A DNA stretch of 64,000 nucleotides from Scopulibacillus_A cellulosilyticus (GCF_042665295.1 NZ_JBHTCO010000041.1:1-64000), one strand, 5' to 3'; positions 16,237 through 25,096 are shown, numbered from the stretch's first letter. A program made the numbers and translations. Notes: generated by a model from the letters alone, not told the origin.

Positions 16237-17817
16237 ATGTCCCAAGGCAAACTGAAGAAGAAACTCAATATTTGGGACCTTACCTTTCTGGGTATAGGTT
16301 CAATTATTGGGTCGGGTTGGCTTTACGCGGCTTTAAATGGTGCAACCTACGCAGGACCTTTTGCATGGATTTCATGGATTTTAGGAGCAATTGCAATTAT
16401 TTTAATTGGCATGGTCTATGCTGAACTGGGAGCTGCATTGCCAAGAGCCGGCGGTTTTGTCCGCTACCCGGATTACACTCATGGTTCTGTTGTCGGTTAT
16501 ATGATCGGCTTCGCCTCGGTGTTGGCTTATTCAAGCGTGATTGGCGTTGAAGTTGAAGCTGTAAGGGGCTACGCCCAAACCTGGTGGCCGGCTCTTGGTC
16601 ACGCTGACGGAACACCAACTGGTCTCGGTCTCCTTATACAAATTGTTCTTATTTTTGTTTTCTTTTTATTAAACTATTGGAGCGTCAACATTTTTGGGAA
16701 AATTAACACAGTTGTTACTATTTTTAAATTTGTTGTTCCTTTACTGACTGTAATTGCTCTGCTTTTCTTTATCCATCCTGGAAACTTTACAATAACCAAA
16801 GCTAATCCCGGCGGTATTCATGGCGTATTCAAAGCCGTTGCGGGTGCAGGTATTGTCTTTTCATTCCTTGGATTCAGGCAGGCCATTGACTTTGCCGCGG
16901 AAGCCAAAAATCCGAGAAAGGATGTACCGAGGGCCATCATATACGCGGTTATCACCGGCCTCGTTCTTTATGTTATTTTACAGCTTGTGTTTATTGGAGC
17001 AGTTCCGCCGGAAAAACTGGCACACGGATGGGCCAGTCTTAAATTTTCATCGCCGTTTGCAAACCTTTTGGGCGCATTGGGCATTAGCTGGCTTGTAAGC
17101 TTAATCCTGTTTGATGCTGTTATCTCCCCTGCCGGTACAGGCAACATTTTCTTAGCTGGTACAGCGCGTGTTCTCTTTGCTTGGGCAAAAAATGGTTACT
17201 TTTATTCGATATTCCAAAAAGTCGATCCAAGAAGCGGATTGCCTCGCGCAGCACTATGGTTAACATTTATTTTAGCAGCTCTTTGGACCCTTCCTTCTCA
17301 ATTCCAAGTTTGGGGAGGCCTTATTAACGCTGTTACCTCAGCCTTTGTATTAACCTATATGACCGGGCCGATTTCAGCGGGCTCATTACGCAAAACATCG
17401 CCTGATTTAGAAAGGCCATTTAAATTAAAAGCAATGTCGGTTATTTCGCCTTTAGCCTTCATTGCAGCTGCATTGATTGCCTTCTGGAGCGGATTTAACG
17501 TTAACTTGATATTGATCAGCTTAATTTTCGCTTCATTAATTCTATACTTTGCCTTTATCGATAACAATAAACGTTTCAAAAAGAACTTAAAAGAAGATCT
17601 TCTTTCTTCAATTTGGATGTTTGTCTATTATATTATGATTTTCGTATTCTCTTTCTTAGGAACGTTCGGCGGAAAGGGAATTATCCCGGCTCCATGGGAC
17701 ACTATTATCGTCGCAGCTTGTGCCTTAGGAATCTATTATTGGGGCGTTCATTCCGGACTTAAAAAGCCGCGGATTACAAGTGATAAAGAAGATGAAGAGG
17801 TTAAAGCTGTCGGATAA
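16237..17817 (+). CDS. APC-family amino acid permease, aspartate-proton symporter type (YveA-like)
   Basis: A 526-residue membrane transporter with about twelve to fourteen hydrophobic segments. The first contains the APC signature GIGSIIGSGWLY (residues 20-31) that forms the substrate site. The overall length and the N-terminal half (for example YAELGAALPRAGGFVRYPDY) resemble B. subtilis YveA, an L-aspartate:proton symporter; substrate assignment is by resemblance only. AAAGGAGGG precedes the ATG. A single-gene unit with its own promoter and terminator. Confidence 0.85.
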   Translation: MSQGKLKKKLNIWDLTFLGIGSIIGSGWLYAALNGATYAGPFAWISWILGAIAIILIGMVYAELGAALPRAGGFVRYPDYTHGSVVGYMIGFASVLAYSSVIGVEVEAVRGYAQTWWPALGHADGTPTGLGLLIQIVLIFVFFLLNYWSVNIFGKINTVVTIFKFVVPLLTVIALLFFIHPGNFTITKANPGGIHGVFKAVAGAGIVFSFLGFRQAIDFAAEAKNPRKDVPRAIIYAVITGLVLYVILQLVFIGAVPPEKLAHGWASLKFSSPFANLLGALGISWLVSLILFDAVISPAGTGNIFLAGTARVLFAWAKNGYFYSIFQKVDPRSGLPRAALWLTFILAALWTLPSQFQVWGGLINAVTSAFVLTYMTGPISAGSLRKTSPDLERPFKLKAMSVISPLAFIAAALIAFWSGFNVNLILISLIFASLILYFAFIDNNKRFKKNLKEDLLSSIWMFVYYIMIFVFSFLGTFGGKGIIPAPWDTIIVAACALGIYYWGVHSGLKKPRITSDKEDEEVKAVG

Positions 17818-17845
17818 AGACCGGGGATTCCCGGTCTTTTTTTGT
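17816..17845 (+). terminator. Terminator of the permease gene
   Basis: AAAGACCGGG/CCCGGTCTTT 10-bp stem with a 4-nt loop and a run of seven T. Confidence 0.92.
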
Positions 17846-18023
17846 TATATCTATAAAAGTGACGGTTATGTTTTATTTCCTTAGAATAGTCACACATCCG
17901 CTAATAAATTTTTATTAACATCCTCTCCGTTCATCCCCGTTATTTTTTCTTTAACATGACCTTTCCATTCTAACAAATTAGTTTGAGGTGACATGCCGAT
18001 TAACATATATGTGAAATTTGACA

Positions 18024-18064
18024 GTGTAAAAATGAACCACTAGCCAATAAAAGGTTAGTGGTTC
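18024..18064 (-). terminator. Terminator of the beta-propeller-like gene
   Basis: On the minus strand GAACCACTAACC/GGCTAGTGGTTC followed by ATTTTTAC; the stop codon lies in the stem. Confidence 0.8.
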
Positions 18065-19026
18065 AGTCTTGCATTCTTTTTACTATGAAATTTCCTTTTT
18101 ATAGGCCATTGGACAATTCGAATGATTTTTTTCTTAGCATGGCTCCAGTAGATAACTGTTTTCGTCTCGTGGTTAAAGATAAGCAAGTATTCGCCCTGTA
18201 TACGGATATCTGAAGCCTTTGGTATTTGAAAGCTTTCTGTTTTTTTTGTGTTTGGATCCAGATAGATCAGACTTTCTGCTTTACCTTTGGACATATCCAA
18301 ACCATGTAAAATCAGCTGTCCGCCATAACTTAAAATTTGCCTGGGTGATACAGAAACTGCTATTTCCTCTACCTTATCGCTGTTAAGATCAATACACAAT
18401 ACAGAGCCTGTATTTGGAGAATAAAGCGGGCATACCGGAATATAAAGAATGTTATCCTTAATAAGCACCCCGGTTGGGAAAAAGCTGTTACCAAGCACTT
18501 TACAATCCACTTCCTGCCCGGAAATAGTGTATAAAACAGCTTCATTTGTTTCCGCCAGATAACTTGTTATATAAAGTGTATCGCCTAACTTCTCCAAATC
18601 CCAGAGGAACCCGTCAATGTCCCACGTTTTTAACAGCTTTTGATCATCCTTCGAATATTTATAAATATATCCTTTGCTGTCGATACCTTCACACGCGGCA
18701 AGTATGCAATCATTGTATTCATAGATCGTCGCGGCTTTGCCATTTACACCATGGCTTTTTATAAAATCCCCCTGGCTGTTAAATATATAAATTTGTGAGG
18801 CGCTTTGACCTTCTGTTGTCTTTTCTGTGAACCAGTAATACCCGTTGCTGTCGAGAAGAAATTGATCAAAGCTGACAGCCGCCTGAAAAGATTCATCAAT
18901 AATATCTTCGAATGTATTAAATAAAGCGGATTGCGACTGAAAGGAATTTTTGACGTCATCAATGGTACCGGTTTTCACCTCATCAACTGTTTCTACATCA
19001 GCATTTTCATTGAATATATTGACCAT
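18055..19026 (-). CDS. Beta-propeller-like protein of unknown function
   Basis: A 323-residue protein I do not recognise as a named family. It has repeated segments of beta-strand character with aromatic and acidic turns (for example NGYYWFTEKT, SKGYIYKYSKDDQKLLKTW, GDTLYITSYLA, NTGSVLCIDLNSDKVEEIA), the look of a six- or seven-bladed YncE/NHL-type propeller. No signal peptide or membrane segment, so cytoplasmic. The C-terminus is basic. AAAGGAGG lies ten bases before the ATG at 19026; a GTG at 19035 is also possible but only four bases away. Divergent from the HTH-TPR regulator at 19271, which makes it a candidate target. Function not assigned. Confidence 0.7.
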   Translation of the reverse strand: MVNIFNENADVETVDEVKTGTIDDVKNSFQSQSALFNTFEDIIDESFQAAVSFDQFLLDSNGYYWFTEKTTEGQSASQIYIFNSQGDFIKSHGVNGKAATIYEYNDCILAACEGIDSKGYIYKYSKDDQKLLKTWDIDGFLWDLEKLGDTLYITSYLAETNEAVLYTISGQEVDCKVLGNSFFPTGVLIKDNILYIPVCPLYSPNTGSVLCIDLNSDKVEEIAVSVSPRQILSYGGQLILHGLDMSKGKAESLIYLDPNTKKTESFQIPKASDIRIQGEYLLIFNHETKTVIYWSHAKKKIIRIVQWPIKRKFHSKKNARLNH

Positions 19027-19164
19027 TTCCACCAATCCTCCTTTGAAATTTTATAAAAAACAAGGATTATTATTAGTTAACTAGAATAATTTTATTAACA
19101 ATCTGGTACTAATGTTTTAAAATATACTGATAAAGAACCAAATTCATTTTCTATATTTCTATCA

Positions 19165-19250
19165 TACCAGAAATAATGGTACTCTTTTATTGGGAAAATT
19201 GATTCAAAATACATTAAATATTTGGGGGGTATGGTATTGAATTTTCCCAA
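19165..19250. promoter_or_regulatory. Candidate operators between the propeller gene and the regulator
   Basis: Two inverted repeats: TACCA-N7-TGGTA at 19165-19181, and TTGGGAAAATT (19190-19200) facing AATTTTCCCAA (19240-19250). They lie in the divergent promoter region. Assignment as operators is inference from position and symmetry. Confidence 0.45.
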
Positions 19251-19270
19251 AATAAAAAGGATGGTATATC

Positions 19271-20530
19271 ATGATAGGAACCCGCATAAGATATTATAGG
19301 AAAAGATCTGGGCTAACCTTGGAACAACTATCCGAAGGCATCTGCTCAGTTTCCTACCTCAGCAAAATCGAGCACGGTGACAAGACCAGCGAAGACACGA
19401 TTAAGCTGCTATGTGAGAGGCTTGGGATATCCTATAAGGATGTTGACAACCAGGAAGAATTGGATGAAATTAATGAGTTGTTGGATGAGTGGTACAGCAT
19501 CATTAGGGATAGAAATATAGTCGATGCCAATGAAAAAGAAAAAATAATTATAAATCGGTTAAACAATATCCAAGATCCTATTCTTTTATTGAAGTTTGAT
19601 TTATATAAATCAAGACTTCTTATGATATTAGGAAACACTTCGGAGGCCTCTTCACTTTTAAAAGGGGTTGAAAAATTTAGTGACATACTCACAACAGAAT
19701 TACAATATTTTTTCTTCCATTTTACAGGAATAAACTTTTACAATATTGAGGATTTTGAAAAAAGTATCGATTATATTAAAAAGGCAGAATACCTTCTTAT
19801 ACACAAACTTAATCTCTCTGAGCAAGAATTTGCCGACTTATATTATCACCTTAGTCTAAGTTACATTGGATCCTACAGTATAACTAAAAGTATTAATTAC
19901 GCTCATAAAGCTCTTACCATTTTTGAAAAAGATTATAATTTAAAGCGTATTGCTGATTGCCAAACATTACTTGGTATTTGTAATAGGCGCATTTATAATT
20001 ACGAACAAGCTAAATACCACTACAATCAAGCTTTAAAGTTCGCAGAGTTATATGATGATAATGAACGACGCGGCATTATCCATCATAATATTGGATTTGT
20101 ATACTCTTGCCAAGGAAACCCAGAAAAGGCTATTGAATATCTTGAAAAGGGCCAGCAATTCAAATCAAAAGCCGACCTTGATCCTAAAAATCGGTGCATA
20201 ACCTTCCATTTATTGGCTAAAGAATATTGCGCTGTTAAAGAAACCAAAAAAGCGCAAAAACTTATTGATCAAGGTATTAAATTAGCAAAATCCTTTGATC
20301 TAATAGACTGTTATTATGATTTTAAGATTCTTGATGTCAGAATGAACCAAAAAGAAGATTATGAATCTATTTTAAAAGAAGCAATTCCTTACTTTAAAAA
20401 AATTCAAAGATGGGATTATGTTGCTGAATATGCAGAAGAACTTGCCAATTTCTATTATGATATAAGACAATATAAAAGTGCCAGTCAATTTTACAGACTA
20501 GCAAATGATGCTAGAAAACAGATTAATTAG
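19271..20530 (+). CDS. RRNPP-type quorum-sensing regulator (HTH plus TPR), NprR-like architecture
   Basis: A 419-residue transcriptional regulator. Residues 1-60 form a Xre-type helix-turn-helix (TRIRYYRKRSGLTLEQLSEG followed by CSVSYLSKIEHGDKTS); residues about 100-410 are tetratricopeptide-like repeats, with clear units such as YNYEQAKYHYNQALKFAELY, HHNIGFVYSCQGNPEKAIEY and KETKKAQKLIDQGIKLAKSF. This domain order and length are those of NprR-like RRNPP regulators (B. cereus NprR is 423 residues), which bind a short imported peptide through the TPR domain. The next gene, 20 bases downstream, encodes a short secreted peptide precursor, the expected partner. Start: ATG at 19271 behind a weak AAAAAGG. 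Low G+C, as neighbours. Confidence 0.85.
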   Translation: MIGTRIRYYRKRSGLTLEQLSEGICSVSYLSKIEHGDKTSEDTIKLLCERLGISYKDVDNQEELDEINELLDEWYSIIRDRNIVDANEKEKIIINRLNNIQDPILLLKFDLYKSRLLMILGNTSEASSLLKGVEKFSDILTTELQYFFFHFTGINFYNIEDFEKSIDYIKKAEYLLIHKLNLSEQEFADLYYHLSLSYIGSYSITKSINYAHKALTIFEKDYNLKRIADCQTLLGICNRRIYNYEQAKYHYNQALKFAELYDDNERRGIIHHNIGFVYSCQGNPEKAIEYLEKGQQFKSKADLDPKNRCITFHLLAKEYCAVKETKKAQKLIDQGIKLAKSFDLIDCYYDFKILDVRMNQKEDYESILKEAIPYFKKIQRWDYVAEYAEELANFYYDIRQYKSASQFYRLANDARKQIN

Positions 20531-20550
20531 TTGTTAAGGGGGGAAAAAAT

Positions 20551-20682
20551 TTGAAAAAATTTGTTTTAGGACTATGCACGATTGCTTTTATTGCCAGCTT
20601 AGCTTTTACGCATACTAATGTGGAAAAGAAATCAGCACAAGACACACGTCCACCAATAATGGTATCTCAACCAACCCTTTAA
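20551..20682 (+). CDS. Small exported peptide, candidate signalling pre-peptide of the upstream regulator
   Basis: A 43-residue ORF beginning with TTG at 20551, seven bases after AAGGGGGG. It has a positively charged start (MKK), a hydrophobic segment of about 16 residues (FVLGLCTIAFIASLAF) and a hydrophilic tail NVEKKSAQDTR followed by PPIMVSQPTL. This is the layout of Phr, PapR and NprX precursors: signal peptide, then a pro-region whose C-terminal part is cut to the active peptide. The regulator ends 20 bases upstream and a terminator follows 10 bases downstream, so the two form one unit. The tail shows none of the peptide sequences I know (such as SKPDIVG of NprX). Function is inferred from context. 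Confidence 0.75.
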   Translation: MKKFVLGLCTIAFIASLAFTHTNVEKKSAQDTRPPIMVSQPTL

Positions 20683-20691
20683 AATGTCAAA

Positions 20692-20728
20692 AAAGACAGC
20701 CGCTCACAATGAGATGGCTGTTTTTTTA
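20692..20728 (+). terminator. Terminator of the regulator-peptide pair
   Basis: ACAGCC/GGCTGT outer stem and CTCA/TGAG inner stem, followed by a run of eight T. Confidence 0.88.
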
Positions 20729-21065
20729 GTCTTTAAATAACCGAATTTATATTTCTTAATTCGATTATATTAATTAAGGACCTATATAAATTTAAACTTA
20801 TTTAATATAACAATATATCGTCAAAATTTTGACAACCCCCCTCCCAGTTCAAATTTTACCAAAAACCCTTCCTTGCTAATTGTTAGATGTTATGATATAA
20901 AATTTTTATGGCATGTCCGATTTTATATTTTTTTATTTAAAACAGGCATAGTTTGATGATGTTTGTCAAAAATAATTGAAATTTCATCTTAGATTGGTCA
21001 TACTTAAAACGTAGCGTTATAATTGGAAATAGCTTTTAATAAGAACTGAAAGGGGGACTTTTCAA
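20729..21065 (+). promoter_or_regulatory. AT-rich leader region of the ferredoxin gene with two sigma-A promoters
   Basis: No gene in this 337-base stretch. Two promoter matches: TTGCTA-N17-TATAAA (20873-20901) and TTGGTC-N18-TATAAT (20994-21023); the second is 43 bases before the ferredoxin start. The rest is AT-rich without clear structure. Confidence 0.55.
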
Positions 21066-21302
21066 ATGGCATTTGTCATTACTTCACCTTGTAAAGATGA
21101 AAAAGCTGCAGAATGCGTTGAAACATGCCCTGTTGATTGCATTGAAGAAGGAGAAGATATGTTTTATATCGATCCTGATGTTTGCATTGACTGCGGAGCT
21201 TGTGAAGCAGTATGCCCTGTAGAAGCTATCTATCCTGACGATGAGGTACCTGAAGAAGAACAGGAATATATTCAATTAAACAAAGACTTCTTCACAAAAT
21301 AG
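21066..21302 (+). CDS. fer: Ferredoxin
   Basis: A 78-residue acidic electron carrier. Cysteines occur as C9, C17, C21 (followed by Pro) and as CIDCGACEAVCP (residues 40-51), a seven-iron or two-cluster pattern: the second set CxxCxxCxxxCP binds a [4Fe-4S] cluster, while the first set with CxxxxxxxCxxxCP fits a [3Fe-4S] or second [4Fe-4S]. Electron donors or acceptors are not shown. AAAGGGGG precedes the ATG. The last 22 bases of this gene recur at 24993, see findings. Confidence 0.92.
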   Translation: MAFVITSPCKDEKAAECVETCPVDCIEEGEDMFYIDPDVCIDCGACEAVCPVEAIYPDDEVPEEEQEYIQLNKDFFTK

Positions 21303-21311
21303 ATATGCAGC

Positions 21312-21346
21312 AAAAGCCGGTTACCCAGATGGTAGCGGCTTTTTTA
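21312..21346 (+). terminator. Terminator of the ferredoxin gene
   Basis: AAAAGCCGGTTACC pairs with GGTAGCGGCTTTT (interrupted by mismatches) and ends in TTTTTT. Confidence 0.8.
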
Positions 21347-21443
21347 CATTTATAAAACATTGTCAGACAAGGCCCTTCTTTTATATTGAAGATGAGCCTT
21401 TTTCAATGTACTGCATTTTCTAACAAATTCATAAAATTCCCAC

Positions 21444-21472
21444 TTCAATTATCCTTCAACCATTGATATAAT
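21444..21472 (+). promoter_or_regulatory. Sigma-A promoter of the nucleoside salvage operon
   Basis: TTCAAT (21444-21449), 17-nt spacer, perfect TATAAT (21467-21472), 95 bases before the first start codon. Confidence 0.65.
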
Positions 21473-21566
21473 GTAAAACGGCACAATTTTGTGAAATCGG
21501 TTACACATCATCGTACTTACCTATTGAACTTGACTATGAAATCAACTGTTGAAAGAAGGCTGAAAA

Positions 21567-22766
21567 ATGAGTCAAACTGAATTGCTCAATAATATTGAGA
21601 AAAATCTTGAACCTTATCTTCAAAAAGTGTACAAGCATTTACATCAGCATCCTGAATTGAGTGCTGAGGAGTACGAAACGCAGGCCTTCATCAAAAGCGA
21701 ATTAGATCGCTTGGATATCCCATATAAAGTATTAGCCAAAACAGGATTATGCGCGGAAATTCATGGATCTCAACCGGGAAAGACCATTTTGTTAAGATCT
21801 GATATTGATGCCTTGCCGATCACGGAACAAACAAACCTTGAATATGCGTCAAAAGTTAAAGGCATTATGCATGCCTGCGGCCACGATGCCCATACAACAA
21901 TAGGTTTAGGAATTGCCACTTTACTTCAAGAAAGAAAATCTGAACTAAAAGGAACCGTCAAGATTATGTTCCAGCCGTCAGAAGAAGTTCATCCAGGCGG
22001 AGCAAAAAGAATGATTGAAGAAGGCATTTTGGAAAATCCTAGAGTCGATGCGGCAATAGGCATCCATTCAAACCCATATTTAAGTCCCGGACAATTTGAA
22101 GTCAAAGATGGTTATATGCTGGCTAACTCAGATCGAATATTTATGTCTCTGATTGGTAAAGGCGGACATGCGGCAGCACCTCAGCAAAGTGTTGATGCCA
22201 TTGCTATGGCCGGCCAATTCATTTCCGGTATCCAAAACATTGTCAGCCGTCAAGTTTCCCCGCTTGACCATGCCGTCATTACTATTGGAAAGATAAATGG
22301 CGGTTATACGTCAAATGTCATTGCCGATAAGGTTGATTTGGCCGGAACAGTGCGCTCAATTACTAAAGAGGCACAAGATACGATAGAAGAAAAAATAGAG
22401 GCATTGCTAAAGTCTGTAGCTGACTATTGGGGGGGATCTTATACTTACGAGTATAAAAGGGGCTATCCGGCGGTTTGGAATGACCCATCCATGACAGAAT
22501 TGGTTAAAGAAACAGCTGAATCTTGCTTCGGTAAAGAAAGCATTGTTGAATTAGAAAAGCCTTATATGAGCGGTGATGACTTTACATATTTAGCTCAAGC
22601 TGTGCCTTCGGTATTCGTTTATTGGGGATCCGGCATAGATGGTAAGGAAAAATTCCCATGGCATCATCCAAAATTTGAAGTTAACCTTTCGTCCTTGAAA
22701 TACGCTGTTGCCCTGGGGACTGAATGTATCCAAAACTTTTTAAATAATGGAGGAATTACAGAATGA
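21567..22766 (+). CDS. M20-family amidohydrolase/peptidase
   Basis: A 399-residue zinc amidohydrolase of the M20D group (aminoacylase, hippurate hydrolase, N-acetyl-L,L-diaminopimelate deacetylase-like). Metal-binding motifs are visible: HACGHDAHTTIG (about residue 103), the catalytic Glu pair in QPSEEVHPGGA (about 137) and the dimerisation-domain His in GKGGHAAAPQ (about 190); the C-terminal MSGDDFTYLAQ carries the last ligand region. Substrate unknown. It is the first gene of an operon with a nucleoside hydrolase and a transporter, which is unusual company, so a modified nucleobase or amino acid conjugate is conceivable. Its stop overlaps the next start as ATGA. Confidence 0.88.
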   Translation: MSQTELLNNIEKNLEPYLQKVYKHLHQHPELSAEEYETQAFIKSELDRLDIPYKVLAKTGLCAEIHGSQPGKTILLRSDIDALPITEQTNLEYASKVKGIMHACGHDAHTTIGLGIATLLQERKSELKGTVKIMFQPSEEVHPGGAKRMIEEGILENPRVDAAIGIHSNPYLSPGQFEVKDGYMLANSDRIFMSLIGKGGHAAAPQQSVDAIAMAGQFISGIQNIVSRQVSPLDHAVITIGKINGGYTSNVIADKVDLAGTVRSITKEAQDTIEEKIEALLKSVADYWGGSYTYEYKRGYPAVWNDPSMTELVKETAESCFGKESIVELEKPYMSGDDFTYLAQAVPSVFVYWGSGIDGKEKFPWHHPKFEVNLSSLKYAVALGTECIQNFLNNGGITE

Positions 22767-23686
22767 AAAAAGTTATTCTGGACGTTGATACAGGCATTGA
22801 CGATGCGCTTGCCATTTTACTCGCCGTTAAAAGCGGTCAATTTGATATATTGGGGATTACGACTACAAGCGGAAATATATCCCTTGATAAAGCGACAACT
22901 AATACGGGTAAGGTATTAAAACTTTTAGGTAAAGAAAACGGCATTCGTGTTATTAAGGGAGCAAACCAGCCGCTTTTAAGAAAGCCCTTTTTTGAAGAAA
23001 GAGTTCACGGAGAAGATGGTTTAGGCGGGGCACTAAAAGATATGGAAGTTGATATTTCTGACACTGAAAACGCCTGTGACTTTATCATTGAACAAGCTGA
23101 AAAATATAAAGGTGAACTATCAATAATCCTGACAGCGCCTCTTACGAATATGGCTTTAGCTATTAGAAAACAGCCTAAAATAACTTCATGGGTGAAAGAA
23201 CTTGTTATTATGGGCGGGGCTGTCAAGAGTCCTGGGAATACAACGCCTTTGGCTGAATTTAATATATATATTGATCCAGAAGCGGCGAAAATCGTCTTCC
23301 ATTCCGGCATCCCTATCACTTTAGTAGGTTTAGATGTCACAAGAAAAGCTTTGCTTACCGATGAACATATTAGCCAATTAGAGGGTTCTGATATCGGAGC
23401 TTTTGTAAAAGATTGCACAAAACATTATATCGATCGTTATCACGAAGTCAATGGTATAAGGGCGTGTGCACTTCATGATCCATTGGCGGTTGCTGTCGCT
23501 TTAGATAGAAAAATTGTTGCAACTGAAAAATTGTATGTTGATGTTGAAACAAAAAGTACCTTATGCGATGGACAAACCGTGTGTGATTTTAAAGGCGTCT
23601 ATAACAAAGAACCTAATATAGAAGTTTGTTTGGAAGTTAACTCAGACAAGTTTATCGAAATGTTTGTGCAAATTTTGAATAGCTAA
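22763..23686 (+). CDS. Inosine-uridine type nucleoside hydrolase
   Basis: A 307-residue hydrolase that cleaves the N-glycosidic bond of ribonucleosides, releasing base and ribose. The calcium-binding aspartate cluster ILDVDTGIDDALAIL is at the N-terminus, and the C-terminal HDPLAVAVALD (about residue 239) holds the last Ca ligand and catalytic His. Length is typical. Coupled to the upstream M20 gene by a 4-base overlap and followed by a nucleoside transporter, consistent with nucleoside uptake and breakdown. Confidence 0.92.
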   Translation: MKKVILDVDTGIDDALAILLAVKSGQFDILGITTTSGNISLDKATTNTGKVLKLLGKENGIRVIKGANQPLLRKPFFEERVHGEDGLGGALKDMEVDISDTENACDFIIEQAEKYKGELSIILTAPLTNMALAIRKQPKITSWVKELVIMGGAVKSPGNTTPLAEFNIYIDPEAAKIVFHSGIPITLVGLDVTRKALLTDEHISQLEGSDIGAFVKDCTKHYIDRYHEVNGIRACALHDPLAVAVALDRKIVATEKLYVDVETKSTLCDGQTVCDFKGVYNKEPNIEVCLEVNSDKFIEMFVQILNS

Positions 23687-23722
23687 AACTAATACAATTA
23701 ATATTATCGAGGGTGTGTGGAT

Positions 23723-24946
23723 ATGGATTTTTTAAGGGGGCTTTTGGGGTGCATTGTGGTCCTTTTTATTGCTTTCCTATTTTCTGATAATAAGAAAAAA
23801 ATAAATTATCGAATTGTCGTTATCGGCGCCGTGCTTCAGATTGTATTCGGATATATCGTTCTTAAATCTTCCATCGGCAGAATGATATTAGATAAAATTT
23901 CAGCCGGTTTTTCGAAGGTACTTCATTACGGACTTGAAGGTTTAACGTTCACCTTTGGAAAACTAGTAGATCCATCTTCATCGGTTGGATTTGTATTTGC
24001 TTTTAAAGTGGCGATGCTTGCTGTATTCTTTACACCGTTAATTGCTGTATTGTACCGATTCGGTATTATGCAGTTCGTTGTACGGATTATTGGCGGGGCA
24101 TTGTCAAAATTACTTGGTACAAGCAGGACTGAATCAGTTACAGCTGCTTCAAATATTTTTCTCGGAATGCAAGAAGCGCCTATTGTCATAAAACCTTATG
24201 TGAAATTATTGACGAGGTCCGAGATGTTTGCAGTTATGACAGGCGGATTAGCTTCCGTTGCCGGCGGTACTCTTGCAAGTTATGCAGCCCTCGGTATTCC
24301 AGTTAAGTTTTTGCTTGCGGCAAGCTTTATGTCGGCGCCTTCAGGCTTACTATTCGCAAAAATTATGATTCCAGAAACTGAAACACCCGTTAAAACTGGA
24401 AGCAGCGAAGTTCAAGAAGCGGATAAAGAAGACAAAAATATCCTTGATGTCATCTCTAAAGGTGCGGTAGATGGTATGAAAATGGCTGTCTTAATCATCG
24501 CCATGCTCATCGCTTTTATTTCTTTAATGGCTCTTCTTAACGGAATTCTTGGCGGTATCGGCAGTTTATTTGGTATTCATGGTTTATCATTTCAAAAAAT
24601 ACTTGGATATATTTTTGCCCCAATTGCCTTTCTTATTGGTGTTCCGTGGCATCAGGCAATGACCGCAGGTAATTATCTTGGTGAAAAAATCATTTTAAAT
24701 GAAATGGTTGCTTATACATCATTTGCACCGCACATGCATGAACTTTCTTCAAAAACAGTGGCAATTGTTTCTTTTGCACTTTGCGGATTTGCAAATATCG
24801 GCTCCCTCGGAATTCTCATCGGCGGCTTGACAGCATTTGCTGAAGAACGACGAGCTCAAATCACAAAATTAGGTATAAAAGCTGTCATAGCAGGTACATT
24901 AGCAAATTTAATGAGCGGTGCTATAGCGGGAATGTTTTTGAATTAA
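23723..24946 (+). CDS. Concentrative nucleoside transporter (NupC/CNT family)
   Basis: A 407-residue membrane protein with about ten hydrophobic segments. Typical CNT features are the GMQEAPIVIKPY motif (about residue 152), the glycine-rich MTGGLASVAGGTLASY (about 172) and CGFANIGSLGILIGGL near the C-terminus. It imports nucleosides with protons or sodium. The ATG at 23723 is chosen for its spacing to GAGGG; a GTG at 23717 is only three bases from that site. Third gene of the salvage operon. Confidence 0.9.
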   Translation: MDFLRGLLGCIVVLFIAFLFSDNKKKINYRIVVIGAVLQIVFGYIVLKSSIGRMILDKISAGFSKVLHYGLEGLTFTFGKLVDPSSSVGFVFAFKVAMLAVFFTPLIAVLYRFGIMQFVVRIIGGALSKLLGTSRTESVTAASNIFLGMQEAPIVIKPYVKLLTRSEMFAVMTGGLASVAGGTLASYAALGIPVKFLLAASFMSAPSGLLFAKIMIPETETPVKTGSSEVQEADKEDKNILDVISKGAVDGMKMAVLIIAMLIAFISLMALLNGILGGIGSLFGIHGLSFQKILGYIFAPIAFLIGVPWHQAMTAGNYLGEKIILNEMVAYTSFAPHMHELSSKTVAIVSFALCGFANIGSLGILIGGLTAFAEERRAQITKLGIKAVIAGTLANLMSGAIAGMFLN

Positions 24947-24992
24947 ACCTTTCTTGAAGAAAATTATCGAAGAAGTTTTATCTTGGCGATGG

Positions 24993-25014
24993 ACAAAGAC
25001 TCCTTCACAAAATA
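24993..25014 (+). repeat. 22-bp direct repeat of the ferredoxin gene 3' end
   Basis: ACAAAGACTCCTTCACAAAA plus TA matches the last codons of the ferredoxin gene at 21280-21301 in 21 of 22 positions, in the same orientation, and here too encodes KD-x-FTK and a stop. The 3.7-kb salvage operon lies between the two copies. Confidence 0.65.
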
Positions 25015-25017
25015 AAA

Positions 25018-25047
25018 AACAGCGCTCCTTTAAAAAGGAGCGTTTTT
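25018..25047 (+). terminator. Terminator of the nucleoside salvage operon
   Basis: CGCTCCTT/AAGGAGCG 8-bp perfect stem and a run of five T. Confidence 0.9.
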
Positions 25048-25096
25048 CATATCTTGAACTTTTACAATCAGGTTTTCATTCCTTAACTTTAAAAAT

